Shown: piece by piece, positions 42,825 to 50,526 of the stretch | Numbering within the stretch: position 1 is the first letter of the stretch | Layout of the letters: every line of letters begins with the position of its first letter | From: MVRV01 sp964646755 | GTDB taxonomy: Bacteria > Desulfobacterota > Syntrophia > Syntrophales > Smithellaceae | Direction of reading: 5' to 3' | NCBI GenBank assembly: GCA_964646755.1 | Contig: CAZYIE010000006.1 | Coordinates: forward strand, 40,303 to 104,302 | Length of the DNA: 64,000 nt | Program-made: the position numbers and the translations under genes | The notes under the pieces: model-generated | Database searches by the model: none | The model's input: the letters and a program-made list of their open reading frames with translations, nothing else | What the model was told of the DNA's origin: nothing

Positions 42825-43088
42825 ATGGATCCGAAACAAATCGCTAAACAAATGATCGCTTTTAATAAAGCTGCTTTCGACAATAATTTTACTGCAATGA
42901 ACTCACTACATGAACAAACGGAAAGGCTCATCAACAAATTCTGGGAAAAGTCACCGATGTTCCCTGAAGAAGGCAGAAAAGCTATCTCCGAGTGGATAAA
43001 GACTTACAAAAAAGGGTGTGAAGATTTCAAAAACACAGTTGATGGTAATTTCAAAAAGGTAGAAGATTTTTTTGCCGAGAAGAAATAA
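42825..43088 (+). CDS. Phasin-like protein 2 (tandem paralogue)
   Basis: An 87-residue paralogue of the preceding protein, starting MDPKQIAKQMIAFNKAAFDN after CTGGAGGGCGTA, 32 bases downstream. It lacks the extra lysine-rich C-terminus. The two are probably co-transcribed and may form hetero-oligomers through amphipathic helices. PHA-granule binding is the family expectation. Confidence 0.65.
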   Translation: MDPKQIAKQMIAFNKAAFDNNFTAMNSLHEQTERLINKFWEKSPMFPEEGRKAISEWIKTYKKGCEDFKNTVDGNFKKVEDFFAEKK

Positions 43089-43337
43089 TTACAGCCTTTC
43101 ATCCTCAAACGGTTAACACTTAAAGCTGTTCTATGTTTTCAGGTATAGTTGCGTAGTTTTCTCCAGCATCAGATAATGATGCTAAAGTAAAGTACCATGT
43201 CTTTTCTGCCTTTATAAAAACCGGCACAATTACCGCGTTTGTTGCCTGAGCCCAAATACTTATGCCGGGCTCAACGTAACCTGTGAGACCACAGGGACTA
43301 TCCGACATGTGAATGGCCATACTAAGGAGCTTCCTCT

Positions 43338-44909
43338 ATGACCCGGACAAATCTAGCCGAATTCATGATAAACCCGAATTTCTATCCGCATAAACCTGCT
43401 GCCGTGGAGCTTGTGCAAACCCATATTTCCTATGTTTTCATTGCCGGAGATATCGTTTACAAAATCAAGAAACATGTTAATTTCGGTTTTCTCGACTTCA
43501 CAAGTCTCGATAAAAGGAAATTTTATTGCGACGAAGAACTCCGTTTAAATAAACGCCTTGCTCCCAGCATCTATCTTGATGTTGTACCCATATCGCAGGA
43601 TTCTCTGGGTAATATTATTCTTGGTCCCGGAGAAAAAGTAATTGATTACGCTGTCCGGATGAACAAATTACCGTTGTCTAAAATGTTAAAAACGTTATTA
43701 GCCAACGGGCAGGCCGATGAAAAAGTGATGGATGCCGTCGCAAATAAAATCGCCGCTTTTCACAAAGTTGCCGACACCGGCGGGCGTATTGACGAAATGG
43801 GCAGCATTGAGACAATCCGCCATAATCATGAAGAAAACTTCGCGCAAACACTTAAATATGTAAATGTGACGATCCCTGAATACCAGTATAATTTTATCAA
43901 GGATTACGTGGAAAATTTCCTTGCAGAAAAGAAAGCCTTATTGGAAAAAAGAGTGGCGGACCACCGAATTCGGGATTGCCATGGTGATTTGCACCTGGAA
44001 CATATTTGCATTGCTGATGAAATAATTGTTTTTGACTGTATAGAATTTAATGAGCGTTTCCGTTTTGCCGATGTCGCGGCTGAAGTCGCTTTTTTAACAA
44101 TGGATCTTGATTTTAACGGCTATCGTGAGCAGGCCGAATCTTTTGTAAAATCCTATCTGGGGCATTCTCATGATACCGACATGCTCATTCTGCTTAATTT
44201 TTACCGCTGTTATTACGCTTATGTCCGGGGGAAAGTAATCAGCTTCCGGCTTGATCAAAAAGATATTCCGGCAGATGAACGCTCGCAAATCGTAAAAACT
44301 GCACAGCGTTATTTTGATTTAGCCTTTACCTATGCCGCACACCTGGAAAAACCTGTTTTGATTTTAACTGCCGGTCTCATGGGCTGTGGAAAAAGTTATC
44401 AGGCACGTCATTTGGCCGCCCGCTTGGGGGCAGTGACGATTCGCACCGATGTTCTGCGCAAAGAACTGCTCAACATTAATCCGTCTGACCGGCATCATGT
44501 AGAATTCGGCCAGGGAATATATTCCGCCGATATTTCCCGCCTCACCTATGATAAAGCTTATGAACTGGCGGATTGCACAATAAAATCAGGCAAGCCCGTT
44601 ATTATTGATGCATCTTTTAAAAGCCGCTCCGAACGTCAAAAAGCCCGAAAACTGACGCAAAAGCTCAATATTCCTTTTTATATAATTGAATGTACCTGCA
44701 ACGATGAAATCGTTAAAACGAGACTGGATAAAAGAGCACAGGAAAAAACTAATGCATCTGATGGACGCTGGGAAATATTTCAGGAGCAGAAAAATGATTT
44801 CGACGAAATTAACGAAATTCCCGCAGCTAATTATTTTAAAATTGATACTTCAGAAAATCCGGAAATATTAAGGCAGGAAATTATTCAAAGAATCAAGAGA
44901 GGGAAATAA
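43338..44909 (+). CDS. Fused kinase-like (APH fold) and P-loop ATPase protein
   Basis: A 523-residue cytoplasmic protein of the widespread 'aminoglycoside phosphotransferase family / AAA family ATPase' fusion. The N-terminal half has the APH/choline-kinase fold, with IRDCHGDLHLEHICI (catalytic HGD, about 214-228) and VFDCIEFNERFRFAD for metal binding. The C-terminal half starts with the Walker A GLMGCGKSYQARHLAA (about 347-362), a gluconate-kinase-like P loop. AAGGAGCTTCCTCT precedes the ATG. Real substrate unknown; antibiotic resistance should not be assumed. Confidence 0.8.
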   Translation: MTRTNLAEFMINPNFYPHKPAAVELVQTHISYVFIAGDIVYKIKKHVNFGFLDFTSLDKRKFYCDEELRLNKRLAPSIYLDVVPISQDSLGNIILGPGEKVIDYAVRMNKLPLSKMLKTLLANGQADEKVMDAVANKIAAFHKVADTGGRIDEMGSIETIRHNHEENFAQTLKYVNVTIPEYQYNFIKDYVENFLAEKKALLEKRVADHRIRDCHGDLHLEHICIADEIIVFDCIEFNERFRFADVAAEVAFLTMDLDFNGYREQAESFVKSYLGHSHDTDMLILLNFYRCYYAYVRGKVISFRLDQKDIPADERSQIVKTAQRYFDLAFTYAAHLEKPVLILTAGLMGCGKSYQARHLAARLGAVTIRTDVLRKELLNINPSDRHHVEFGQGIYSADISRLTYDKAYELADCTIKSGKPVIIDASFKSRSERQKARKLTQKLNIPFYIIECTCNDEIVKTRLDKRAQEKTNASDGRWEIFQEQKNDFDEINEIPAANYFKIDTSENPEILRQEIIQRIKRGK

Positions 44910-44997
44910 TCTGCTACCGGCTTTAATAACCGGCATAATAATTTATTTATTATATTTACGGCACAATTTGAAAGTGTACTGAGGAGCAATTGCTAAG

Positions 44998-45741
44998 CTA
45001 TTTTTTTGCGGCTTTGTTCTTCCGTTTCTCCTCGGTATCTTTCTTTAACTTTTCTTCCTCGGCTATCTTTCTTTTTGTTTCAGTGATGTAGTATTCTGTT
45101 TTGTAGTCCAGACCGATGTTGGCATAATTACGCGCGACTATCTCAAACCGGTTTAATGCAGCCGAATATTTTTTCTGCCGGAAATAGAATTGACCCACAT
45201 AAAATTCCTGTTCGGCAATCTCTTGTTTGCATTCTCGCAACGACTTTTCCGCCGCCATAGAAAATTTACTATCCGGAAAACGGGTAATCAGTCTTTCAAA
45301 TTCCTTTTGGGCTTTTCTTGTTTCTGTCTGGTCGCGGTCAATTGTCCCCTTTAGGTTGTAATGACACATTCCCAGCTGATAAAGAACGTAAGGAATATTC
45401 TCGTTAGTTGGATGCATATTGAGGAATTCGCTGTACGCATTTTCTGCTTCGATGTATTCTTTATCGGTAAAAAATGAGTCAGCAATCCCGACTTCAGCCA
45501 GTATTGCCAGATTATGTAAAGGATATTCATCTTTGAGTCGGGTAAAATATTCCCGGGCCTTTTTGTAACTGCCGTCCTGAAACTCGGCAGATCCACGCAC
45601 ATAAAGTGACTCCGGTGAGTTTTTAACCAGTGAGTCTTTTTTAAAAAACGAAAAGATAGACGAGAGAGAACAACCACTCAAACAAAATAACATTAATACC
45701 GTACAGGCAATTATTTTAAGTTTAACCTTATTTTCAAACAT
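44998..45741 (-). CDS. bamD: Outer membrane assembly lipoprotein BamD
   Basis: Lipoprotein of the BAM complex inserting beta-barrel proteins. About 247 residues from ATG 45741 (MFENKVKLK), with lipobox LSGCSLS (about 21-27). Tetratricopeptide repeats follow: YVRGSAEFQDGSYKKAREYF, a second with EAENAYSEFLNMHP, and QFYFRQKKYSAALNRFE. A lysine-rich C-terminus (EEKRKNKAAKK) ends it. It starts 7 bases after thioredoxin in the same direction. Confidence 0.88.
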   Translation of the reverse strand: MFENKVKLKIIACTVLMLFCLSGCSLSSIFSFFKKDSLVKNSPESLYVRGSAEFQDGSYKKAREYFTRLKDEYPLHNLAILAEVGIADSFFTDKEYIEAENAYSEFLNMHPTNENIPYVLYQLGMCHYNLKGTIDRDQTETRKAQKEFERLITRFPDSKFSMAAEKSLRECKQEIAEQEFYVGQFYFRQKKYSAALNRFEIVARNYANIGLDYKTEYYITETKRKIAEEEKLKKDTEEKRKNKAAKK

Positions 45742-45748
45742 CTTAGTA

Positions 45749-46078
45749 TTACAAACCTTTCTGAATAAAATTTTCCAGCTTCTCTTTGGGAACAAGGCCG
45801 ATGAGTGAATCCAATATTTTGCCGTCTTTAAAAAGAATAATCGTGGGAATGCTGCGCACACCATAAGCAAGCGCCGATTTTTGACTATCATCGACATTCA
45901 ATTTCATAACTTTGATGCTATCCTTAAATTGTTGGGCCAGCTCTTCCACTATCGGACCGACAGCTTTACAGGGACCACACCAGGGCGCCCAAAAGTCAAC
46001 CAGTACCGGTTTACTGCTTTTCAGCACCTCTTCTGCAAAATTCTCGTCTGTAGCTGCGGTTACGTACTGATCATTCAT
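45749..46078 (-). CDS. trxA: Thioredoxin
   Basis: Cytoplasmic disulfide reductant of 109 residues with the active site FWAPWCGPCKAVGP (about 28-41) and the cis-proline in VRSIPTIILFKDG. ATG 46078 is favoured because GGAGG lies 9 bases upstream; an ATG at 46087 directly abuts GGAGG. No thioredoxin reductase is adjacent. Confidence 0.95.
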   Translation of the reverse strand: MNDQYVTAATDENFAEEVLKSSKPVLVDFWAPWCGPCKAVGPIVEELAQQFKDSIKVMKLNVDDSQKSALAYGVRSIPTIILFKDGKILDSLIGLVPKEKLENFIQKGL

Positions 46079-46206
46079 TACAGGCATCCTCCTTTTTTAT
46101 TAGAGCATTTTATGTCATACTGCCTTAAGAAAAGTCAATTGCTATTTGACGGCACTTTTTAATTGCTAAATGGCCATTTGTTTTATATAAATCACGAGGG
46201 GGCATT

Positions 46207-46917
46207 ATGAGCATTCTGGGAGTCATTTCCGGCACAATAATCATGGAAAGAAGCGATCTTTTAAAAAACTGCCGGACAGTAACAGTAAAAAATGATTTTG
46301 GCACATGCTTGGCCATGGTTACTGATAAAATAGTTCTGATTCCCCGGCATGGCAATGATCTGCAGGCGCATATTCTGCCGCATTTCATTAATCATCGCGC
46401 CAATTTAAAAGCACTCCAAGACCTCGGGGCCTCCGAAGTTGTGGGAATCAACTCTACGGGCTCTTTAAGGACGAATTTATGCCCCGGCATGATCGTCATT
46501 CCGGATGATTTTATAACACTGACCGCAACGCCTACCATCCATCAAAACAAAGCTATCCACGTTACTCCGTCTTTGGATGAAAAAGTGAGGCAGAAGCTTA
46601 TTGCCGCCGCCAATAATTGCCGGATCCAGGTTGTAGAAAAAGGTGTTTACTGGCAGACACCGGGACCACGACTGGAGACAAAAGCGGAAATTCGCATGAT
46701 GGCTAATTACGCAGACGTCGTCGGCATGACTATGGCCAGTGAGGCCGTAACTGCGCTGGAATTGGATTTGCCTTATGCTTCGGCCTGTTCCATTGACAAT
46801 TTTGGCAATGGGTTAGTGGATAAGCCGCTGAGCATGAATGCAATTCTCGCCGGTGCGAGGGATAATGCCGATTTAATGATACGCCTCTTACAAACCTATC
46901 TGGAAATATATTTTTAA
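46207..46917 (+). CDS. MTAP/PNP-family nucleoside phosphorylase
   Basis: A 236-residue phosphorylase that would split methylthioadenosine, methylthioinosine or purine nucleosides with phosphate. IPRHGNDLQAHILPHFINHR (about 40-59), VGINSTGSL, VYWQTPGPRLETKAE and VVGMTMASEAVTALEL (about 178-193) are conserved family motifs. Its end overlaps by 4 bases the end of a convergent gene. Specificity (MTAP, MTIP or PNP) cannot be settled by eye. Confidence 0.83.
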   Translation: MSILGVISGTIIMERSDLLKNCRTVTVKNDFGTCLAMVTDKIVLIPRHGNDLQAHILPHFINHRANLKALQDLGASEVVGINSTGSLRTNLCPGMIVIPDDFITLTATPTIHQNKAIHVTPSLDEKVRQKLIAAANNCRIQVVEKGVYWQTPGPRLETKAEIRMMANYADVVGMTMASEAVTALELDLPYASACSIDNFGNGLVDKPLSMNAILAGARDNADLMIRLLQTYLEIYF

Positions 46918-47322
46918 AAAGCACCCAGCTGACACGGCTTAATCTTGATTTGCAATGCCTCACAGGCAGCGGAGACCTTCATCCTGGGCAGATTCAATTT
47001 TCGGGCAATTTCCCAGGCGGCAACGCACGGAAGACGTCCGCTGATGAGAGCCTGCTGAATTTCATCTTTTAATGAGGGAGCAACTTCTTTTGCCTTCTGC
47101 ACAATTTTCTTCTGCCGGCTATAACCAAAAAGCCCCAACTGGCATTCGACGATGTTGATATTCAATATATCCAGAGCAACTCCCGTTTTCGCCAAATCTA
47201 CACTGCTGACCTTGGCAANNNNNNNNNNCTACTTTTTGTAAAATATTCTGCCGCAAGAAATCAGCAACTTTTGTCTGTCCGGGATGCTTTTGAAAATATT
47301 TATCTTTATCTGCATGTGTCAT
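46914..47322 (-). CDS. Conserved protein of unknown function, interrupted by a gap
   Basis: Two frames, one each side of the N run at 47219-47228, together make a protein of about 130-140 residues: the start MTHADKDKYFQKHPGQTK lies right of the gap, and LDILNINIVECQLGLFGYSR to the C-terminal KIKPCQLGAF left of it. A DNA-binding-like helical core (WEIARKLNLPRMKVSAACEA) is present. The ECQLGLFG and KPCQLGAF motifs, each with a cysteine, look like repeated metal- or cofactor-binding units. The frame shift across the gap is attributed to its unknown length. Confidence 0.55.
47219..47228. other. Assembly gap (10 N)
   Basis: Ten N within the gene above; true length unknown. Confidence 0.9.
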
Positions 47323-47343
47323 GATCTACCTTCCCTTCTTAGG

Positions 47344-47796
47344 TTACTTCGTGCTGAGCGATGGCTCAATTGACGAGAGCGCCGCGGTGTCCAGAGTCTG
47401 AAATCCATGCTTTTCCAGGAGTTCTTCTGTTTTTTCCATCTGGTCCACATCAACAACAAAAACGGCTTTTTGAGAGCTCTCCAGGACGAAGCCATAAGCA
47501 TTATTAATGTTAATCTCCTCTTTAAGCAGCAATTGAGTAAGATTATCCAGCCCACCTGGTTTATCCGGAATAAGGATAGCCAGCACACCTCGCAAATGCA
47601 CAGTCATTCCTGCTTTGGTCAATGCGGATTCCGCCCGCTTAGGATCATCAACAATCAAACTGATGACGCCGAACGTATCCGATGTCGATATTGTTGTTGC
47701 CCGGATGCTGATATTTTCGTGTGCCAGCACCGAAGTCACATGAGCCAGTTTTCCTGGCTTATTTTCGGCAAAAATGGAAAGCTGATAAGCAATCAT
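47344..47796 (-). CDS. Tandem ACT-domain protein
   Basis: A 150-residue protein with two ACT domains: QLSIFAENKPGKLAHVTSVL at the start (about 5-24) and VLAILIPDKPGGLDNLTQLL in the second half (about 71-90). It starts 23 bases after phenylacetate-CoA ligase, and such ACT proteins often accompany PaaK and indolepyruvate oxidoreductase genes, suggesting aromatic amino acid sensing. Paralogue of 2411-2842. Confidence 0.78.
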   Translation of the reverse strand: MIAYQLSIFAENKPGKLAHVTSVLAHENISIRATTISTSDTFGVISLIVDDPKRAESALTKAGMTVHLRGVLAILIPDKPGGLDNLTQLLLKEEININNAYGFVLESSQKAVFVVDVDQMEKTEELLEKHGFQTLDTAALSSIEPSLSTK

Positions 47797-47819
47797 ATTT
47801 TTCTCCCGGATTGATAATG

Positions 47820-49118
47820 TTAGTCTTTGCGGTTGTCGATAACCCTAACAGCCTTCCCATCTCCCTTGGGAATACTGTCGGGTTCAACCAATTCAATTTT
47901 CGGTGTAATCAGGAGCTCACCCTTGAGCTCTTCGACAATTTTCTTTCTTAACTTTTCCATCTGTTTTACGTCGCCGGGCAAATGGTCCTTGCTCACCTCC
48001 ACTTTGACTGTCATGTCGTCGTTATAACCTTTCCGGTTCAGAATGATCAGGAAGTTTGTACCGACGCCTTCGATTTCCATCAACTTCTTTTCAATCTGCA
48101 TCGGGAAAATGTTCACGCCCTTAAGGATCAACATATCGTCCGTCCTGCCCTTAAATCTTTCCAGTCGACGGTGCGTCCGACCGCAGGCACAGGCTCCGGG
48201 CATAACCCTGGTCAGATCCTTGGTGCGATAACGGATCAGCGGCATACCTGTTTTCTGCAAAGACGTCATGACCAGTTCGCCTTCATCACCATCCGCAACC
48301 GGCTGTAGTGTTTTGGGATCAATTATTTCCACCAGAAAGCTGTCTTCCCAGATATGCATCCCATCCTGATAAGGACATTCAAAAGCAACGCCCGGTCCGT
48401 TCATTTCGGAAAGGCCGTAGGAGTTGAACGCCTTGTAGCCGTATATTTCCTCAATTTTCCGGCGCATCTTTTCCGTGTGCGGTTCCGCACCCAGAAAAGC
48501 GATTTTCACGGATGTGTCTTTGCGCGGATCGAGCTTCAATTCTTCAAAGACCGTGGACAAATGCAACGCATAACTGGGAATGACATGAACAGCCGTCGTG
48601 GCAAAATCGCGCATCAACTGGATCTGGCGCTTGGAATTGCCGGCGCCGGCGGGAATTACCAGCGCGCCGATTTTTTCCGCACCATAGTGAAAACCGAGCC
48701 CGCCGGTAAAAAGACCGTACGTCATCATGTTCTGAAAGACATCACTCTTGCGCATACCCGCCATGTACATGCAGCGTGCCAGCAGGTTTGTCCAGACAGC
48801 AACATCATTGGCAGTATGGAAGATTACAGTAGCACGTCCTGTAGTCCCGGAAGAAGAATGCATGCGGACAAGTTCATCTTTGGATACGGCAATAAAACCA
48901 TATGGCCAGTTTTCACGCAAATCGTCTTTAGTGGTGAAAGGAATATCTTGAATGTCCGCAAGCGATCTGATCGAATTCGCATTAATTCTTTTTTCTTTAT
49001 ATGTTTTCCCGTAATAATATGACTTCTCAGCGTAAGCCATGGTATCTTTGAGCCTGGATAATTGCAGTTCTTCCAATTTATTGCGATCTATTGTTTCAAT
49101 ATCTTTTTCCCAGTACAC
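47820..49118 (-). CDS. paaK: Phenylacetate-CoA ligase
   Basis: AMP-forming aryl-acyl-CoA ligase of 432 residues, converting phenylacetate (or a related arylacetate) to the CoA ester. The nucleotide-binding motif is MHSSSGTTGRATVIFHT (about 91-107); SYGLSEMNGPGVAFEC, YRTKDLTRV and the C-terminal GRTDDMLILKGVNIFPMQIE are all conserved in PaaK. In anaerobes it acts on products of aromatic amino acid fermentation made through oxoacid oxidoreductases; the partner genes are not adjacent here, although an ACT protein is. Confidence 0.92.
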   Translation of the reverse strand: MYWEKDIETIDRNKLEELQLSRLKDTMAYAEKSYYYGKTYKEKRINANSIRSLADIQDIPFTTKDDLRENWPYGFIAVSKDELVRMHSSSGTTGRATVIFHTANDVAVWTNLLARCMYMAGMRKSDVFQNMMTYGLFTGGLGFHYGAEKIGALVIPAGAGNSKRQIQLMRDFATTAVHVIPSYALHLSTVFEELKLDPRKDTSVKIAFLGAEPHTEKMRRKIEEIYGYKAFNSYGLSEMNGPGVAFECPYQDGMHIWEDSFLVEIIDPKTLQPVADGDEGELVMTSLQKTGMPLIRYRTKDLTRVMPGACACGRTHRRLERFKGRTDDMLILKGVNIFPMQIEKKLMEIEGVGTNFLIILNRKGYNDDMTVKVEVSKDHLPGDVKQMEKLRKKIVEELKGELLITPKIELVEPDSIPKGDGKAVRVIDNRKD

Positions 49119-49220
49119 TTTGTTCCTCCGGTTCCTTCTAATTTTTACACATTTTTACAACCCTGAAGGCATTTTATCAAGTCAATTCTCATAGATCTGG
49201 TTGTCTTGATAATTAAAATA

Positions 49221-50114
49221 TTACTGAATCAGACAATAATGATTGTTATCAAGAATAATCCTGTTTTGTTTTTCCAACCTTTGCAGATGTTTTGTAACCA
49301 ACACACGTTCACCGAATTCAAAGAAAAACAGCGGTTCCCGGGGCTTGCCGTAAATCAGCCAGGCAACACATATCTCTTCTAGTGTCCTGGGCTGTTTTAA
49401 AAATTCTATAACTTTACTGTCGCGTTCATAGATTATATTTTCATAGCTTAGCCAGAATTCACCGGGATTTGCTTCAAACAAACCTTTATCATGGCTTGTA
49501 ATCCAGATTTCTGCGGGCATTTTTTGGAGGCGGCGCACCGATTTAATGGTCTCATCAATATCCGAATGAACATCACCATACCACGGTCCAAAGGAGGTCA
49601 AATCGTAATCTCCCAGAAAGAGAATTTTTTCTTCGGGGAAAAAGAAAGATAAATGACCGGGAGTATGACCGGGAGTGGCAATTACTTCCACCGTAACCGA
49701 GCCGCAATCAACAATTTCACCATCTTTTAAAAAATTGGCATTTTTGATCGCGCAATAGTGAAATTGCTGCGCGATCATTTCACGCCAGCACTCACGGTTA
49801 CCTCCCGCCTCAATTCCATACCAATCCAGCAATATATTAATGTCTGTCAGTGGCGGATAATCGCGGGGAGAAATTCGCACCGGGCAATTCTCAAAAAGAT
49901 ATAAAAAGGCGAAATGATCTTCATGGCTATGCGAAAGCCAAACTTCGTCAACACCTTCGTTTTGCCGTAATAATTCGAGTTTATCGAGACTGGATGCTGG
50001 ATCAATGACAATACGCGTCTTTTCACCTTCAATATATAACGAGTGACAAAAGGGATATCGCCCCTTATTCGCCCCGCTGATAAAACGCACACGACCAAAC
50101 TGATGATCTTTCAT
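49221..50114 (-). CDS. Metallo-beta-lactamase fold hydrolase
   Basis: About 297 residues from ATG 50114 (MKDHQFGRVR) with GAGG upstream. The zinc motif is LSHSHEDHFAFL (about 59-70), later ligands are in TPGHTPGHLSFFF and LGDYDLTSFG. The C-terminal third has winged-helix character (RVLVTKHLQRLEKQNRI). It resembles glyoxalase-II-like hydrolases; the substrate is unknown. It has no signal peptide and lies alone upstream of paaK, separated by 103 bases. Confidence 0.78.
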   Translation of the reverse strand: MKDHQFGRVRFISGANKGRYPFCHSLYIEGEKTRIVIDPASSLDKLELLRQNEGVDEVWLSHSHEDHFAFLYLFENCPVRISPRDYPPLTDINILLDWYGIEAGGNRECWREMIAQQFHYCAIKNANFLKDGEIVDCGSVTVEVIATPGHTPGHLSFFFPEEKILFLGDYDLTSFGPWYGDVHSDIDETIKSVRRLQKMPAEIWITSHDKGLFEANPGEFWLSYENIIYERDSKVIEFLKQPRTLEEICVAWLIYGKPREPLFFFEFGERVLVTKHLQRLEKQNRIILDNNHYCLIQ

Positions 50115-50149
50115 TGAGCACAAACCTCTTTAAATTAAATTTTGCCTGA

Positions 50150-50356
50150 TTAATATAGGATATTATCGGAAATTTCCATGATTATTAAACGTGTTTCACT
50201 AACATCGGGTATGGTCTTATGCCTTCCGCTGCGCAGGACAAGTGTATCTAACGCCTCAAACTGCGCTTTGCGAAAGATATTGTCAAATGTAAAACATAAC
50301 CACCAGGGGCAAACGCGCTTATTCCGACCAAAAATAAAATCTGATATTTTACTCAT
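50150..50356 (-). pseudogene. Possible methyltransferase N-terminal relic
   Basis: A 68-residue frame whose first part, RVCPWWLCFTFDNIFRK, matches the start of a class I SAM-dependent methyltransferase family common in deltaproteobacteria (CPWWLCYTFDNPLR). The SAM-binding glycine motif and everything after are missing, and the remainder (FEALDTLVLRSGRHKT) does not fit. The stretch 50115-50526 otherwise holds only the promoter region of the next gene. Confidence 0.4.
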
Positions 50357-50526
50357 ATTAATATCAAATGATTAAGGATATTTCCCCTTAAAAGAATATT
50401 ACCGGTAAAAAACAACTGGATTTATTCCTTTAATTGCCGGAATATTCCTCATCGGCTTCGGTTTATATTTTATGCATCAGACAATAACACTCCTAATTCG
50501 TTAAACGATTGCTTTGGAGAAAATCC

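Noticed and set aside
43120..43320. Minus-strand frame of 66 residues between the phasin pair and the kinase-ATPase gene
   Set aside because: Its only ribosome-site-like sequence is poorly spaced, no family is recognised and it faces the promoter of the next gene; kept as unproven.
43338..44909. Aminoglycoside resistance gene
   Set aside because: The APH-fold domain belongs to a housekeeping-like fusion family with a P-loop ATPase; nothing shows drug modification.
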